The position numbers and the translations under genes were made by a program. From Planctomycetota bacterium (lineage in GTDB: Bacteria > Planctomycetota > Phycisphaerae > Phycisphaerales > UBA5793), in NCBI GenBank assembly GCA_963205185.1, contig CAUJHZ010000066.1, positions 1 through 37,425 of the forward strand: a DNA stretch of 37,425 nt, read 5' to 3'. Below, in pieces: positions 1 through 8,938 of this stretch; the stretch's first letter is position 1, and the number at the start of each line of letters is the position of its first letter. Under the pieces are notes generated by a model that was not told where the DNA came from, ran no database searches, and was given only the letters and a program-made list of their open reading frames with translations.

Positions 1-1
1 C

Positions 2-130
2 ATCGCCTGGCTGCACCAGTACCGCCGACTTCGCATTCGCTATGAACGCACCGGCGAAATCCATCAGGCCTTCCTCTCCATCGGCTGCAGCCTCATCTGC
101 TTCAACAAACTCAAACCGCTATTGTGTTAG
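2..130 (+). CDS. IS5-family transposase, C-terminal end (cut by window start)
   Basis: The window opens inside a reading frame that ends at the TAG at 128-130. The last 42 residues include AWLHQYRRLRIRYER, then a segment like IHQAFLSIGCSLIC. This is the usual C-terminal block of IS5-type DDE transposases, where the final catalytic Glu lies in the E-R-x-x-A-W-L/F-x-x-Y-R-R-L motif just upstream; that Glu is outside the window. The sequence straight after the stop (131-150, starting GGGCTCTTAG) may be part of the element's right terminal inverted repeat, but its partner is not visible. Whether the whole element is intact cannot be judged. The next gene starts about 215 bases downstream, and I see no gene in between. 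Confidence 0.75.
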   Translation: MAWLHQYRRLRIRYERTGEIHQAFLSIGCSLICFNKLKPLLC

Positions 131-345
131 GGGCTCTTAGAGAAACTCGGCCCACGAATGCACCTATTTCAGCAGGACGGCTGGCTCCCACGCCCGAAGG
201 ATCGAAGGAAAGTCCACAAGAATATCGGACTGGCTGAAGATGTCGAGGGAACTCCCCTAGTTTCTTCTGGTTCGGCGTCGACTAATCGCGTAGGATGTGG
301 AACGGACTAGTTTCGGGTACCGCAGAATTTTCGAGGGAGTCGCCA

Positions 346-1110
346 ATGCCGTGCGTCCGGCCGGAACGAACCCGCGCGTTCACGCTCCTTGAATTGCTGA
401 TCGCCCTCTCGATTTGCAGCCTGCTGCTCTCGCTCCTCGTCCCTGCACTGGCTCGAGCGAGGGGTGAGGTGCGCCGAGTGCAGGCAATGGCGACGATGCA
501 GCAAGTCTGGATCGGGCTTTCTCTCTACGGCCAAGACCACCGTGACGCTCTCCCCTTCCTTGCAACTCCAGGGCGGCCGAAAGCACCCTTGATTGTAAAC
601 GGCGCGGACCTTTCTAATGCTCAGGGCGTTTATTTCCGACCCCAAGCCGAGTACTGGCCCTCGGTCGCGCGCAAGTACTTCAGCGCGTATCCGGACTTGC
701 CGGAGGTGCCGTGTTTCCAACCGTCTGGGGTGGCGTTCGGACTCTCCAAGGAGCAGGATGATCTCATCCTGCGGACGAGATACTGGTTGACTCCGACCGC
801 CTTCGCGGCTCCAGAGTTCTGGATCGACGACCGGCTACCGCACCACCCTTCGTATTTTCGCAGAACGCGGTGGGACGAGATTTCCTTCCCGTCGCAGAAG
901 GGGGTGCTCATTGATATGGGGAACCCAGGTTGGAGCAGCTTTGGCTACGGCAGTTCACGCTCGGAGTTGCCGCTCTGGTTCGCCACCGCGGATGGCGCTG
1001 TTCACAACCGCATGCTCAAGGATATGAAACAGGACACCGTCGGCAGGAGCGGTCTGGGCGCCTCACCGATACTCACCACCAGATTCGGGCTCCGCGGCCG
1101 CGACTTCTGA
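346..1110 (+). CDS. Type II secretion/type IV pilin-like prepilin protein
   Basis: A 254-residue protein with a prepilin-type N-terminus. A short basic leader (about 11 residues) is followed by FTLLELLIA, with Glu at mature position 5, then a hydrophobic helix to about residue 34 ending in a charged stretch. This is the pattern cleaved and methylated by prepilin peptidase PilD. The residue before the Phe is Ala rather than the usual Gly. The C-terminal half contains a W-F-x-x-A-D-G-x-x-H segment like the C-terminal motif of many planctomycete prepilin-like proteins. These are abundant in the phylum and of mostly unknown function, so an exact role cannot be given. I chose the ATG at 346 over an upstream ATG at 295 because GAGGGAG lies just before it and the leader then has normal length. 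Its stop lies 3 bases from the convergent guaB stop. Confidence 0.75.
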   Translation: MPCVRPERTRAFTLLELLIALSICSLLLSLLVPALARARGEVRRVQAMATMQQVWIGLSLYGQDHRDALPFLATPGRPKAPLIVNGADLSNAQGVYFRPQAEYWPSVARKYFSAYPDLPEVPCFQPSGVAFGLSKEQDDLILRTRYWLTPTAFAAPEFWIDDRLPHHPSYFRRTRWDEISFPSQKGVLIDMGNPGWSSFGYGSSRSELPLWFATADGAVHNRMLKDMKQDTVGRSGLGASPILTTRFGLRGRDF

Positions 1111-1113
1111 GCC

Positions 1114-2598
1114 CTAGCCGTCCATCATGTAGGTGTCCACGGTGTAGTTCGGCGCTTCGCGCGTGATGGTGATGTCGTGCGGGTGCGATTCGACGAGGCT
1201 GGCGCTGCTCACCCGCGTGAAGCGAGCCTGCGTGCGGAGGTCTTCGATCGTCTGGCAGCCGCAGTAGCCCATCGCGGCGCGGACGCCGCCGACCATCTGG
1301 TAGGCGAAGTCGGCGAGTTTGCCGCGGAAGGGCACGAGCCCCTCGACGCCTTCGGGGACGAACTTGCTGCTCGGCGTGTCGCTCTTCTGGCCGTAGCGGT
1401 CCGCCGAGCCCTTGGCCATGGCCCCGGCCGAGCCCATGCCCCGGTAGGACTTGTAGCGCCGGCCGCGGCGGATGACGATCTCGCCGGGCGACTCTTCGAG
1501 CCCGCCAAAGAGCGAGCCCATCATCACGCTCGACGCCCCCGCCGCGAGCGCCTTGGCGATGTCGCCCGACGAGCGCACGCCGCCATCGGAGATGACGGGG
1601 ATGCCGGCGCTGTCGGCGGCGCTGCAGGCGTTGAAGATGGCGCTGATCTGCGGCACGCCCACGCCGGTGACGACGCGCGTCGTGCAGATCGAGCCAGGGC
1701 CGATGCCGACCTTCACCGCATCCACGCCGGCGTCGGTCAGGTCGCGCGCCGCCTCGGCCGTGGCGATGTTGCCAGCGATGATCTCGATGTCGAACTGCTC
1801 GCGAATGGCGCGCACCGTGCTCAGCACGTTTTCACTATGGCCGTGCGCGGTGTCGACGATGATCACATCCACCTCGGCCCCGACCAGCGCTTCGACCCGG
1901 TCGTACTGGTGCACGCCCACGGCGGCGCCGACCCGCAACCGGCCTCGATCATCGCGGCAGGCCAGCGGGTGCTGCTCGAGGTTGTCGATGTCGCGCATGG
2001 TGATCATGCCCGTCAGGCAACCTGCGTTGTCGACCAAGAGCAACTTCTCGACTTTGCCCCGGCTCAGGATGTCCTTGGCCAGTTCGAGCGTCGTGTTGCT
2101 GGGCCCGGTGACGAGATGGTTGCTGGTCATGACCTCGCGCACGCGCTGGTCGCGGGATTCGAGGAACTTGATGTCTCGCCGCGTGAGAATGCCAACGACC
2201 TTGCCGTGCCCCGAGCCGTCCACGGTCACCGGGAAGCCCGAGACGTGGAACTTTTCCATCAGATCGAGAGCCACGGAGACAGGCTGGTCGGGGCTGAGCG
2301 TGACGGGGTCGGTGATGACGCCGTTTTCGGAGCGCTTGACCTGCACGACTTCGCGGGCCTGGTCTTCGACGCTGAGGTTCTTGTGGATGATGCCGATGCC
2401 GCCCTCCTGCGCGAGGGCGATGGCCAGGGCCGACTCCGTCACCGTGTCCATGGGCGCGCTGACGAGCGGGATGTTGATTCGGATGTTGCGGGTGAGCCGG
2501 GTGGAGGTGTCCACGCCCGAGGGCAGGACATCGGACCGGCGGGGAATGAGCAGGACGTCGTCGAAGGTGATGCCGTCGCTGATGATCTTCTGTTCCAT
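1114..2598 (-). CDS. guaB: Inosine-5'-monophosphate dehydrogenase
   Basis: IMP dehydrogenase converts IMP to XMP with NAD+, the committed step of GMP synthesis in the cytoplasm. The 494-residue protein has normal family length. It starts with the typical TFDDVLLIP segment and has two CBS domains at about residues 95-210 (GFPVTVDG..., [16 protein letters not shown]), which usually bind adenine nucleotides. The catalytic loop [17 protein letters not shown] places the nucleophilic Cys at 305. [20 protein letters not shown] and the YRGMGS motif follow, and the MVGG-R-A-MGYCG region lies near the end. The start at 2598 matches the family N-terminus; further in-frame starts upstream would add non-conserved residues. 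No Shine-Dalgarno sequence precedes it, and a promoter-like sequence almost touches the start codon. It is convergent with the prepilin gene and divergent from uvrC. Confidence 0.97.
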   Translation of the reverse strand: MEQKIISDGITFDDVLLIPRRSDVLPSGVDTSTRLTRNIRINIPLVSAPMDTVTESALAIALAQEGGIGIIHKNLSVEDQAREVVQVKRSENGVITDPVTLSPDQPVSVALDLMEKFHVSGFPVTVDGSGHGKVVGILTRRDIKFLESRDQRVREVMTSNHLVTGPSNTTLELAKDILSRGKVEKLLLVDNAGCLTGMITMRDIDNLEQHPLACRDDRGRLRVGAAVGVHQYDRVEALVGAEVDVIIVDTAHGHSENVLSTVRAIREQFDIEIIAGNIATAEAARDLTDAGVDAVKVGIGPGSICTTRVVTGVGVPQISAIFNACSAADSAGIPVISDGGVRSSGDIAKALAAGASSVMMGSLFGGLEESPGEIVIRRGRRYKSYRGMGSAGAMAKGSADRYGQKSDTPSSKFVPEGVEGLVPFRGKLADFAYQMVGGVRAAMGYCGCQTIEDLRTQARFTRVSSASLVESHPHDITITREAPNYTVDTYMMDG

Positions 2599-2602
2599 GC
2601 TG

Positions 2603-2631
2603 AAAATACGCCGGGGCGCCATGCGAGTCAA
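2603..2631 (-). promoter_or_regulatory. Promoter-like sequence immediately upstream of guaB
   Basis: Reading the minus strand, TTGACT (2631-2626) and TATTTT (2608-2603) are separated by 17 bases, close to the housekeeping sigma consensus. The -10 box ends only 4 bases before the guaB ATG, which has no Shine-Dalgarno sequence. If used, transcription would begin at or very near the start codon and give a leaderless mRNA. The match may be fortuitous. Confidence 0.45.
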
Positions 2632-2743
2632 TCGCACGTGGCGCCCCCGCCGCAGGGAATCGGGCAAAACGCTGCCAATTCAGCCGCCTGCGGCGCGCCC
2701 ATCGAACAGAACCCGCCCAGCTTCGCGTACCATTCATTTGACG

Positions 2744-4084
2744 ATGCCCCAGCCCGATTCCCGCATTCCCGATCTGCTGCGCAAGGCCCGCTCCCTGCCG
2801 GCCGCGCCCGGCGTCTACCTCATGAAAGACGACAAGGGGCGGGTTCTGTACGTCGGCAAGGCGAGCCGGCTGTGCGATCGCGTCAGCTCCTACTTCATCC
2901 CTTCGACGGACCTCGGACCGCGCAAGCAGCCCATGCTCGATGTCGTGCACGACTTCGACACCATCGACTGTGAAACCGAGTGGGAGGCCTTGCTCGCCGA
3001 GAATCGGCTTATCAAGGACCTGCACCCGCGCTTCAACGCCTTTCTGACCGACGACAAGACCTTCCCGTACCTCGCCGTCACGGTGCGCGACGACTTTCCC
3101 GGCGTGTTCATCACCCGCAATCCGTCGGATCCCAGGCTCAAGGGCGCCAAGTTCTACGGCCCGTTCACGACCGGCTATGCCCTGCAGGACGCCGTCAAGA
3201 TGCTCCAGGGCGTGTTCAAGTATCGCACGTGCAGCCTCGACATCCTCGAAGGCGATCCGAAGAACAGCACCTTCCGGCCCTGCCTGCTTTACACGATCGG
3301 ACAGTGCACCGCGCCGTGCGCCAACAAGATAGACAAGGAGACCTATCGCGAGGACATCCGCCGCTTCATGCGCTTTCTCGAATCGAAGCGATCGGCGATG
3401 CTGCGCGAATTGCGCGATGAGATGGAGCAGGCCAGCGCCGATCTGGAGTTCGAGCGCGCGGCCGTGCTGCGCGACCAGGTCCGGGCGATCGAAAAACTCG
3501 ACGATCGAGGCCGCATCACCGACGGCTGGCAGCCCGAGGCCGAACTCATGGTCGGCATCGATCCCAAGCGCAGCCTTCGCAGCCTCAAGCGCACGCTCAA
3601 ACTCGAACAGGACATCCGCTGCGTCGAAGGCATCGACATCGCGCACCTGCAGGGCGGCGAGACCGTCGGCTCAAAGGTGTGTTTCGTGGATGGGCGGCCG
3701 TTCAAGGACGAGTACCGCCGCTACAAGATCCGAAGCGTGGACAACGACGACTACATGGCCATTCGCGAAGTCGTCTCGCGCCGCTATCGCGACGCCGGCC
3801 AGGGGCACGAACTCTACCCCGACGTCATTCTCATCGACGGCGGGCTCGGGCAATTGCACGCGGCGCTCGAAGCGTTCGAGACGCTGGACGTCAAGCCGCC
3901 GATGGTGATCTCACTGGCCAAGAAGGAAGAGTTGGTCTACATCCAGCGCCAGAGCGAGCCCATCCGGCTCGGCCGCGACAACCTCGGCCTGCGCCTGTGC
4001 CAGGCCATCCGCGACGAAGCGCACCGCTTCGCCCAGCACTACCACCACGTACTGCGGCGAAAGAAGACGCTCGGCGAGAAGTGA
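2744..4084 (+). CDS. uvrC: UvrABC excinuclease subunit C, short form lacking HhH domains
   Basis: UvrC makes both incisions in nucleotide excision repair after UvrB loads on damaged DNA. This protein has 446 residues; typical UvrC has about 600. The N-terminal GIY-YIG nuclease domain is at about 20-100 ([28 protein letters not shown]). Cysteines at 163, 180, 188 and 192 match the family's iron-sulfur ligands, the last three with the usual spacing. A UVR (UvrB-binding) helix pair is at about 215-250. The RNase H-like 5'-incision domain keeps Asp298 (EGIDIAH), Asp365 (ILIDGG) and His427 (RDEAHRFA), the expected catalytic triad. The protein stops about 20 residues after that His, so the tandem helix-hairpin-helix DNA-binding domain is absent. 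The other frames downstream show no HhH remnant and a minus-strand gene begins 30 bases on, so a recent frameshift is unlikely. Confidence 0.93.
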   Translation: MPQPDSRIPDLLRKARSLPAAPGVYLMKDDKGRVLYVGKASRLCDRVSSYFIPSTDLGPRKQPMLDVVHDFDTIDCETEWEALLAENRLIKDLHPRFNAFLTDDKTFPYLAVTVRDDFPGVFITRNPSDPRLKGAKFYGPFTTGYALQDAVKMLQGVFKYRTCSLDILEGDPKNSTFRPCLLYTIGQCTAPCANKIDKETYREDIRRFMRFLESKRSAMLRELRDEMEQASADLEFERAAVLRDQVRAIEKLDDRGRITDGWQPEAELMVGIDPKRSLRSLKRTLKLEQDIRCVEGIDIAHLQGGETVGSKVCFVDGRPFKDEYRRYKIRSVDNDDYMAIREVVSRRYRDAGQGHELYPDVILIDGGLGQLHAALEAFETLDVKPPMVISLAKKEELVYIQRQSEPIRLGRDNLGLRLCQAIRDEAHRFAQHYHHVLRRKKTLGEK

Positions 4085-4114
4085 GCTGGCCGCACGAGCC
4101 GGCTCGTTCCGCGT

Positions 4115-4459
4115 TCACTTCTTGGCCTGCGAGATGGCGACGTACACGAGGACGATCTCGAACATCATCGCGATGTAAAACGGCGTGTCGCTGGTGAGCA
4201 GGTACGACAACTCCATCATCACGATGATGAGCACGGCGTTGCCGGCGTGCACGGCGATCAGCGTTCGCTGCGACGCAGCCCGGCTCCAGCGGGCCATGAC
4301 GCCTGCCGCCACCCCCGGCCAGCAGGCGACGCACCAGAGAAACCACGCGATGGGCCAATCGGTGAAGCCCGTCAGCCCGAGCAGCCGCTCGTTGAGCAGC
4401 AGGACCAGGCCGACTGCGGCGGCATAGGCCAACAGCGTCAGGACGATGAATCCGAGCAC
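4115..4459 (-). CDS. Small integral membrane protein, function unknown
   Basis: A reading frame of about 114 residues with four likely membrane helices: FIVLTLLAYAAAVGLVLLL, a WPIAWFLWCVACWPG segment, LIAVHAGNAVLIIVMMEL and FYIAMMFEIVLVYVAI. It ends in a basic SQAKK tail. I do not recognise the family. The start is uncertain. A GTG at 4459 begins just before the first helix, but no Shine-Dalgarno sequence is visible. An ATG at 4561 in the same frame would add 34 residues and overlap the divergent cyclophilin start by two bases. The amphipathic arrangement and the fit between two genes support real coding. The gene is convergent with uvrC and leaves 30 bases between the two stops. Confidence 0.6.
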   Translation of the reverse strand: MLGFIVLTLLAYAAAVGLVLLLNERLLGLTGFTDWPIAWFLWCVACWPGVAAGVMARWSRAASQRTLIAVHAGNAVLIIVMMELSYLLTSDTPFYIAMMFEIVLVYVAISQAKK

Positions 4460-4559
4460 CGGGCATTGTTGGCGCGATTTCCGGCTCGCGTGCCTACGCT
4501 CCTCTTTGTCGCCCGCTCCAGCGCGACGCCTGCAGAATCCATCAATGGGGAACGAAGCC

Positions 4560-5042
4560 ATGCCCGAATATCCGCAAGTTGAACTCGACACCGAATTCGG
4601 CACGATCACCGTCGAACTCTGGAACGATGTCGCGCCCAACCACGCCGCGAACTTCATCAAGCTCGCCGAGCAGGGCTTCTACGACGGCCTCACGTTCCAT
4701 CGCATCGTCCCGCAGTTCGTCATCCAGGGCGGCTGCCCGCGCGGCGACGGCACAGGTGGGCCGGGCTGGACCGTCAACGCCGAATTCAACGACCGCAAGC
4801 ACGAAAAAGGCGTGCTCTCGATGGCGCGGAGCAGTGATCCGAACTCGGCGGGCAGCCAGTTCTTCATCTGCCTCGGCCGCGAGCACTGCAAGCATCTCGA
4901 TGGGCAGTACACCGCCTTCGGAGCGGTGGTGGACGGCATCGAAGTCGTCGATCAGATCGCCGCGACGCGCTCCGCCGGCCAAGAAGAGGGCCGCTCGGGC
5001 AAAGCGCCCAGGATCAATGCCGCGAAAGTGATCAAGCGATAG
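4560..5042 (+). CDS. Cyclophilin-type peptidyl-prolyl cis-trans isomerase
   Basis: This enzyme accelerates cis-trans isomerisation of peptide bonds before proline and helps proteins fold. The 160-residue protein is a single cyclophilin domain. FHRIVPQFVIQGG carries the catalytic Arg and Phe region, GTGGPGW and LSMARSSDPNSAGSQFFI carry the active-site Gln and Phe, and YTAFGAVVDGIEVVDQI ends the fold. There is no signal peptide, so it probably works in the cytoplasm. The start at 4560 is preceded by GGGGA at about 8 bases spacing; an in-frame ATG at 4543 is possible but less well placed. It is convergent with the metallophosphoesterase gene, with 25 bases between the stops. Confidence 0.93.
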   Translation: MPEYPQVELDTEFGTITVELWNDVAPNHAANFIKLAEQGFYDGLTFHRIVPQFVIQGGCPRGDGTGGPGWTVNAEFNDRKHEKGVLSMARSSDPNSAGSQFFICLGREHCKHLDGQYTAFGAVVDGIEVVDQIAATRSAGQEEGRSGKAPRINAAKVIKR

Positions 5043-5067
5043 CTTGCGCCGGATCGCAGCGGCTCGG

Positions 5068-6963
5068 TCAGAATCGACTGGGCAGGATAATCGTGCTGCC
5101 TGCGCGCGGGTCGGCCCAGCGCCGCCATTGCGTGTGGTACGTCTCGTCGTTGTCGGCGATCTCGATGTTGAAGCGCACTTCCTGGCCCGACTGACCGACC
5201 AGATCGAGCGGCGCCTGGATGATCACGCCGTAGCCGCTTTCGGTCCGAATGGTCTCCCAGGTGATGCGCGGCTCGGGCTGCAGCGTGTAAGTGAATTCAC
5301 CGTCTTGGCCGGGCACGGGATGAGCCGTCGCCTGCCAGGCGGGCCTCTGCGGATCGCTCGTCATCGGCTCGATGAGATACAGGCGCTGCGACTCACCGGC
5401 GCCGATGCGCACGAGCACCGCATCCGAAGGCGGGTTGGTGACGCGCACCGTTGGGTATTCCTCCGCCAGCCAGCACGGCACGTTGTCGCGCACCGCGATG
5501 GCGATGTTGAGACGCCCTTCGTGCGCAGACAGCCCGATCTCCGGGTTCGGCTCAGGCAGGTCGTAGACGTCGTACTTCCACGCGCAGGCCATCATGTCCA
5601 CTGCGCCGTACGGGCCCAGGACGGAGCGCATCTTCAGCGGCACGCGGCTGCGCAATTCGACGGGCACGGTGCGCCCCTGCGAATCTTCAAACGTCGCGGT
5701 GAAGTCAAACTCCGGCGGCATGATCATGCGCGGCTGTGCTTCGCACCGCACCTCGAGTTCGACCTCCGCCGACTGCCCGGCCTCGATCGTCACCGGCGCC
5801 ATCTCGCCCACCTGCCGGAACGGCGTGCCGACGTCGCTCACATGAGGATTGAGAATGTCCACCGCCGTGCGGTCAACCAGCGTCCAGTCGCCGATGATGC
5901 GCGGCTCGGGCATGGCGTGGAGCAGACCGCCGCGCACGCGGATCGGCACGTCAACCGGGTTGGTGAAGCGGAATCGCACCGCGCCGCTCACCGGGCCCGC
6001 CAGCGGCTGATCGAGCGTCGTGATGCACTCAACGGTGCGATCGCCCTTGAGGCGAAACGCCCGCGTCTGGTCTTCGGCGAGCAGGAAGTCATCAGGCAGC
6101 GTCGCTCCCACTCCCTGGAAGAAGAGGCTCATCGCGCCGCCATCGGTGATGCGCAGCAGCGCGAGGTGCTGCATCTGCCCGGCCAGCGGCCCCTGGTCGA
6201 TCATTCCGCCGCACGTGCCGATGATCTGGTACTGCACGCCGTCGCGATCCGGGTCGCGCTGCAGGCTGTGGAAGTGGCCGGCGACGACGAGCACCTGCGT
6301 TCCGGCTCGCTTCGCCTCGGCCAGCGCCTGGTGCACGCGCTCCCACTGCGCATCCCGGTAGCGCCAGAGCGGTTTGTGCATGAGCACGATGATGGGTTCA
6401 TTTCGCTGCGCGGCGATGCCAACCTGCGTCGTCGCCCACTCGATCTGCGCCTCGCTCAGGCGCGGCGCCGACTGCAGCTGCTCATCGCTGTAGAGCGCGA
6501 TGACGCTGGCAAAGTCGAGATACGCGGCGAAATAAAGCGGGCCGAAGCGCTGCTTGTACCGCTCTTCGAATTGATGATCGCCCGGCGAGCGGAAGCCCGA
6601 GATCACGTCGTGATTGCCGGCGATGGGGTAGAACGGCACGCGGAGCTGATCGATAAGTGCAAAGTACGCATCCGCCTCCGCGTCGTATCTGGCCATCGAG
6701 CGCGTGTAGCCCTGCACCATGTCGCCGATCGTGAACACCGCCTGCGGCTGCATCCGGTTCAGATCCTCGACCGCCCGCGCGAGATACGGCATGCCCCAGT
6801 CGCGACCGGCGGTCCGGTCGGGCAGGATGGCCAGGGTGTGAACGATCGGCTCGCTCGCCGCCGGCAGGGCGCGGCCGTCGGTCCCCGCCTCGATCCGCAC
6901 CTGGCCGAGAGCCGCGGGCGCCGCCAGAAAGACGAGAGCCAGAAACATAATTCGCTGTCGCAT
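5068..6963 (-). CDS. Secreted calcineurin-like metallophosphoesterase
   Basis: A 631-residue protein with an N-terminal signal peptide (residues 1-20, ending AALG before Gln21), so it is probably exported. The calcineurin-like phosphoesterase motifs come in order: Asp49 in LPDRT, GD at 80-81 (FTIGDMV), GNHD at 116-119, a His in IVLMHKP, and GHFHS. These residues bind the two metal ions of the active site. After the catalytic domain (to about residue 300) there are roughly 330 residues of beta-rich sequence with no motif I recognise, ending in a possible carbohydrate-binding-like region (DDFLLAEDQTRAF and WRRWADPRAGSTIILP). The substrate cannot be inferred. The ATG at 6963 is chosen because GGAG lies 6 bases upstream and it directly opens the signal peptide. 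It lies downstream of rpoD on the same strand with a 114-base gap. Confidence 0.85.
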   Translation of the reverse strand: MRQRIMFLALVFLAAPAALGQVRIEAGTDGRALPAASEPIVHTLAILPDRTAGRDWGMPYLARAVEDLNRMQPQAVFTIGDMVQGYTRSMARYDAEADAYFALIDQLRVPFYPIAGNHDVISGFRSPGDHQFEERYKQRFGPLYFAAYLDFASVIALYSDEQLQSAPRLSEAQIEWATTQVGIAAQRNEPIIVLMHKPLWRYRDAQWERVHQALAEAKRAGTQVLVVAGHFHSLQRDPDRDGVQYQIIGTCGGMIDQGPLAGQMQHLALLRITDGGAMSLFFQGVGATLPDDFLLAEDQTRAFRLKGDRTVECITTLDQPLAGPVSGAVRFRFTNPVDVPIRVRGGLLHAMPEPRIIGDWTLVDRTAVDILNPHVSDVGTPFRQVGEMAPVTIEAGQSAEVELEVRCEAQPRMIMPPEFDFTATFEDSQGRTVPVELRSRVPLKMRSVLGPYGAVDMMACAWKYDVYDLPEPNPEIGLSAHEGRLNIAIAVRDNVPCWLAEEYPTVRVTNPPSDAVLVRIGAGESQRLYLIEPMTSDPQRPAWQATAHPVPGQDGEFTYTLQPEPRITWETIRTESGYGVIIQAPLDLVGQSGQEVRFNIEIADNDETYHTQWRRWADPRAGSTIILPSRF

Positions 6964-7003
6964 GAATCGCTCCGCTTGATCGATCACCATCGTCCAAACG
7001 GTA

Positions 7004-7036
7004 GCGTCTCTCGCCCGCGTGTGCAGCGCGAGACGC
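7004..7036 (-). terminator. Possible weak terminator hairpin after rpoD
   Basis: GCGTCTC (7004-7010) and GAGACGC (7030-7036) form a 7-base-pair stem in the gap between the rpoD stop and the metallophosphoesterase start. There is no clear run of T on the minus-strand downstream side, so this may be only a structured spacer. Confidence 0.25.
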
Positions 7037-7077
7037 GTCAGGATTGCGTGAGCGACGTCAAGCCGGCGGCGCGGTGA

Positions 7078-8901
7078 TCAGTGTTCGAGAAAGCTCGTGA
7101 ACTTGCGGCTGCGCACCGGGTGCTGCAGCTTGCGCAGGGCCCGGGCCTCCACCTGGCGCACCCGCTCGCGCGTCACCTTGAAGATTCGGCCCACCTCTTC
7201 GAGCGTGTAGGTGTAGCCGTCGCCGATTCCGAAGCGCAGCTTGATGATCTCGCGCTCGCGGTAGGTGAGCGTCTTGAGCACGTTTTCGATGCGGGCCCGC
7301 AGCGCGTCGTGCGAGGCCGCCTCGACGGGGCTGGGCGTTCTCTCGTCGATGATGAATTCGCCGACGCTGGCCGAGTCGTTCTCTCCCACCGGCCGGTCGA
7401 GGCTCACGGGCGCGCGACCGACGCGGATCACCTTGCGCACGTCGGCGGGTGACATGCCGGTGTGCTCGGCCAGATCCTCCACGGAGGGCTCGCAGCCGTT
7501 GGCCTGGAGCATCTCGCGCGCGGCCGACCGCAACTTCGCCACCAGTTCGAGCATGTGCAGGGGCACGCGCACCGTTCGCGCGTTCTCCGAGATCGACCGC
7601 GTAATGGCCTGGCGGATCCACCACGTCGCATACGTCGAGAACTTGTAGCCGCGCTTGTATTCGTACTTGTCCACGGCCCGCATCAGACCCGTGTTGCCTT
7701 CCTGGATCAGATCGAGGAACTGCAGACCTCGATTGCGATACCGCTTGGCGATGGAGATCACCAGGCGCAGATTCGCGCACGAGAGGTCGCGCTTGGCCTG
7801 CTCATATTCGAACGCGACGCGGTCGATCTGGCGCAGGCGGCTGGCCAGTTCGTCGGGCTCTTCCTGCACCAGTTCGCACAGGCCCTCGAGTTCCTCGCGA
7901 ATGACCAGCGCATCCTCCGGCTGGTACCGGTCGGGAAACTTCTCCACTCGCAGCAGCTCGGATTGGAGTTCCTGCATCTTCGTGCAGATGCTCCGCATCT
8001 TCTTGAGCATCGGCTGGATGCGGCTGGTGCGCAACTGGCACTCTTCGATCAGCGTCGCGATCCGCCGTCGCCGCAAGCGCATCGCGTCGCGCACGGCCCG
8101 CTCCTGCGCGCGGGTGAACTTGCCGTCGCGAAACGCCAGGTAGTCGGCGGCATTCGCCTGCATGAGTTTGCGAATCGTGGCCAGGTTGCCGGGGATACAG
8201 CGGCACAGGTGCTCTTTCTGCTGCTCCTCGACCGATGAAATCCGCAGGGTCCGATCGATCGGCAGGTCGCCCCGGTGAACGCGATCGAGCAATTCAGCGG
8301 ACTGGGTTGCGGCGTAGTCGCACTCGAGCACGCGGCGGCGGAAAATCATGCGCGTGGTCTCGATCTTTTTGGCCAGCCGCACTTCCTGCTCGCGCGTGAG
8401 CAGTTCGATCGAACCCATCTGCGAAAAGTACATCCGAACCGGATCGTCGATCGAGCGGCTGTCGGCGGCCAGGTTGGCGGCCAGGGCCGCGAGTTCAGCG
8501 GGATCGTCGAATTCGCCCTCTTCGAGGTCCTGCCGGCTCGGCTCGCCGTCCTCGCGGAGCAGCGGCCACTCGTCCGCCGGTGGCCGGTCGCCGCGCGCCA
8601 GGCGCCCATTCTCACCGGTCTTTGCGGCCGGCGCGGCGTGCGCGGCGCCGTTTGATTGCTTCACTCGCGCCATTTCCGGCGCCTGATGCGCCGGGCGTCG
8701 ACCGCCTCCGCGCGCCCGAGCCTCGGGTTCGTCGATCAGTTCGATCGACAGCCGATCAAAGTAGCCGAGCAACTCGGCCACGCGGTCTTGATCGACGAAC
8801 TCATCGGGAAGTTCATCGTTGATCTCCTCGAAACTGATCCAGCCGCGCAGGCGCCCGGCCTCGATGAGTTTGGTCACGGCAGGATGAATTCGGTCAACCA
8901 C
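7078..8901 (-). CDS. rpoD: RNA polymerase primary sigma factor
   Basis: The housekeeping sigma-70-type factor that directs RNA polymerase to -35/-10 promoters. It is 607 residues long. The N-terminal part ([24 protein letters not shown]) resembles region 1.1. Region 1.2 is [23 protein letters not shown] less conserved central insertion follows. Region 2 contains [18 protein letters not shown], the [21 protein letters not shown] -10 recognition stretch and [15 protein letters not shown]. Region 3 has the VRVPLHMLE segment, and region 4.2 ends with [26 protein letters not shown], the -35 helix-turn-helix. The GTG at 8901 is the best start: GGAAGGAG lies 9 bases upstream, while a GTG two codons earlier is too close to it. 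It sits 37 bases after dnaG on the same strand, the order of the macromolecular synthesis operon without rpsU. Confidence 0.97.
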   Translation of the reverse strand: MVDRIHPAVTKLIEAGRLRGWISFEEINDELPDEFVDQDRVAELLGYFDRLSIELIDEPEARARGGGRRPAHQAPEMARVKQSNGAAHAAPAAKTGENGRLARGDRPPADEWPLLREDGEPSRQDLEEGEFDDPAELAALAANLAADSRSIDDPVRMYFSQMGSIELLTREQEVRLAKKIETTRMIFRRRVLECDYAATQSAELLDRVHRGDLPIDRTLRISSVEEQQKEHLCRCIPGNLATIRKLMQANAADYLAFRDGKFTRAQERAVRDAMRLRRRRIATLIEECQLRTSRIQPMLKKMRSICTKMQELQSELLRVEKFPDRYQPEDALVIREELEGLCELVQEEPDELASRLRQIDRVAFEYEQAKRDLSCANLRLVISIAKRYRNRGLQFLDLIQEGNTGLMRAVDKYEYKRGYKFSTYATWWIRQAITRSISENARTVRVPLHMLELVAKLRSAAREMLQANGCEPSVEDLAEHTGMSPADVRKVIRVGRAPVSLDRPVGENDSASVGEFIIDERTPSPVEAASHDALRARIENVLKTLTYREREIIKLRFGIGDGYTYTLEEVGRIFKVTRERVRQVEARALRKLQHPVRSRKFTSFLEH

Positions 8902-8938
8902 AGCCACTTTCTCCTTCCGACCTGATCCCCCCGATGTT

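Noticed and set aside
158-310. 50-codon plus-strand frame between the IS end and the prepilin gene
   Set aside because: No ribosome-binding site or family feature; probably chance.
1177-2973. Long plus-strand open frame (about 598 codons) opposite guaB
   Set aside because: It lies antisense to an unmistakable IMP dehydrogenase, has low-complexity Ala/Asp/Arg composition and shows no family motif. High-GC codon bias opens such frames.
4085-4200. Hidden HhH domain of UvrC in another frame after the stop
   Set aside because: Reading all plus frames past 4084 shows no IPGIGPKR-like sequence, and the minus-strand gene begins at once.
5044-7077. 677-codon plus-strand frame opposite the metallophosphoesterase
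   Set aside because: Composition is Arg/Ala/His-rich without domains, and the opposite strand carries full phosphoesterase motifs plus a signal peptide.
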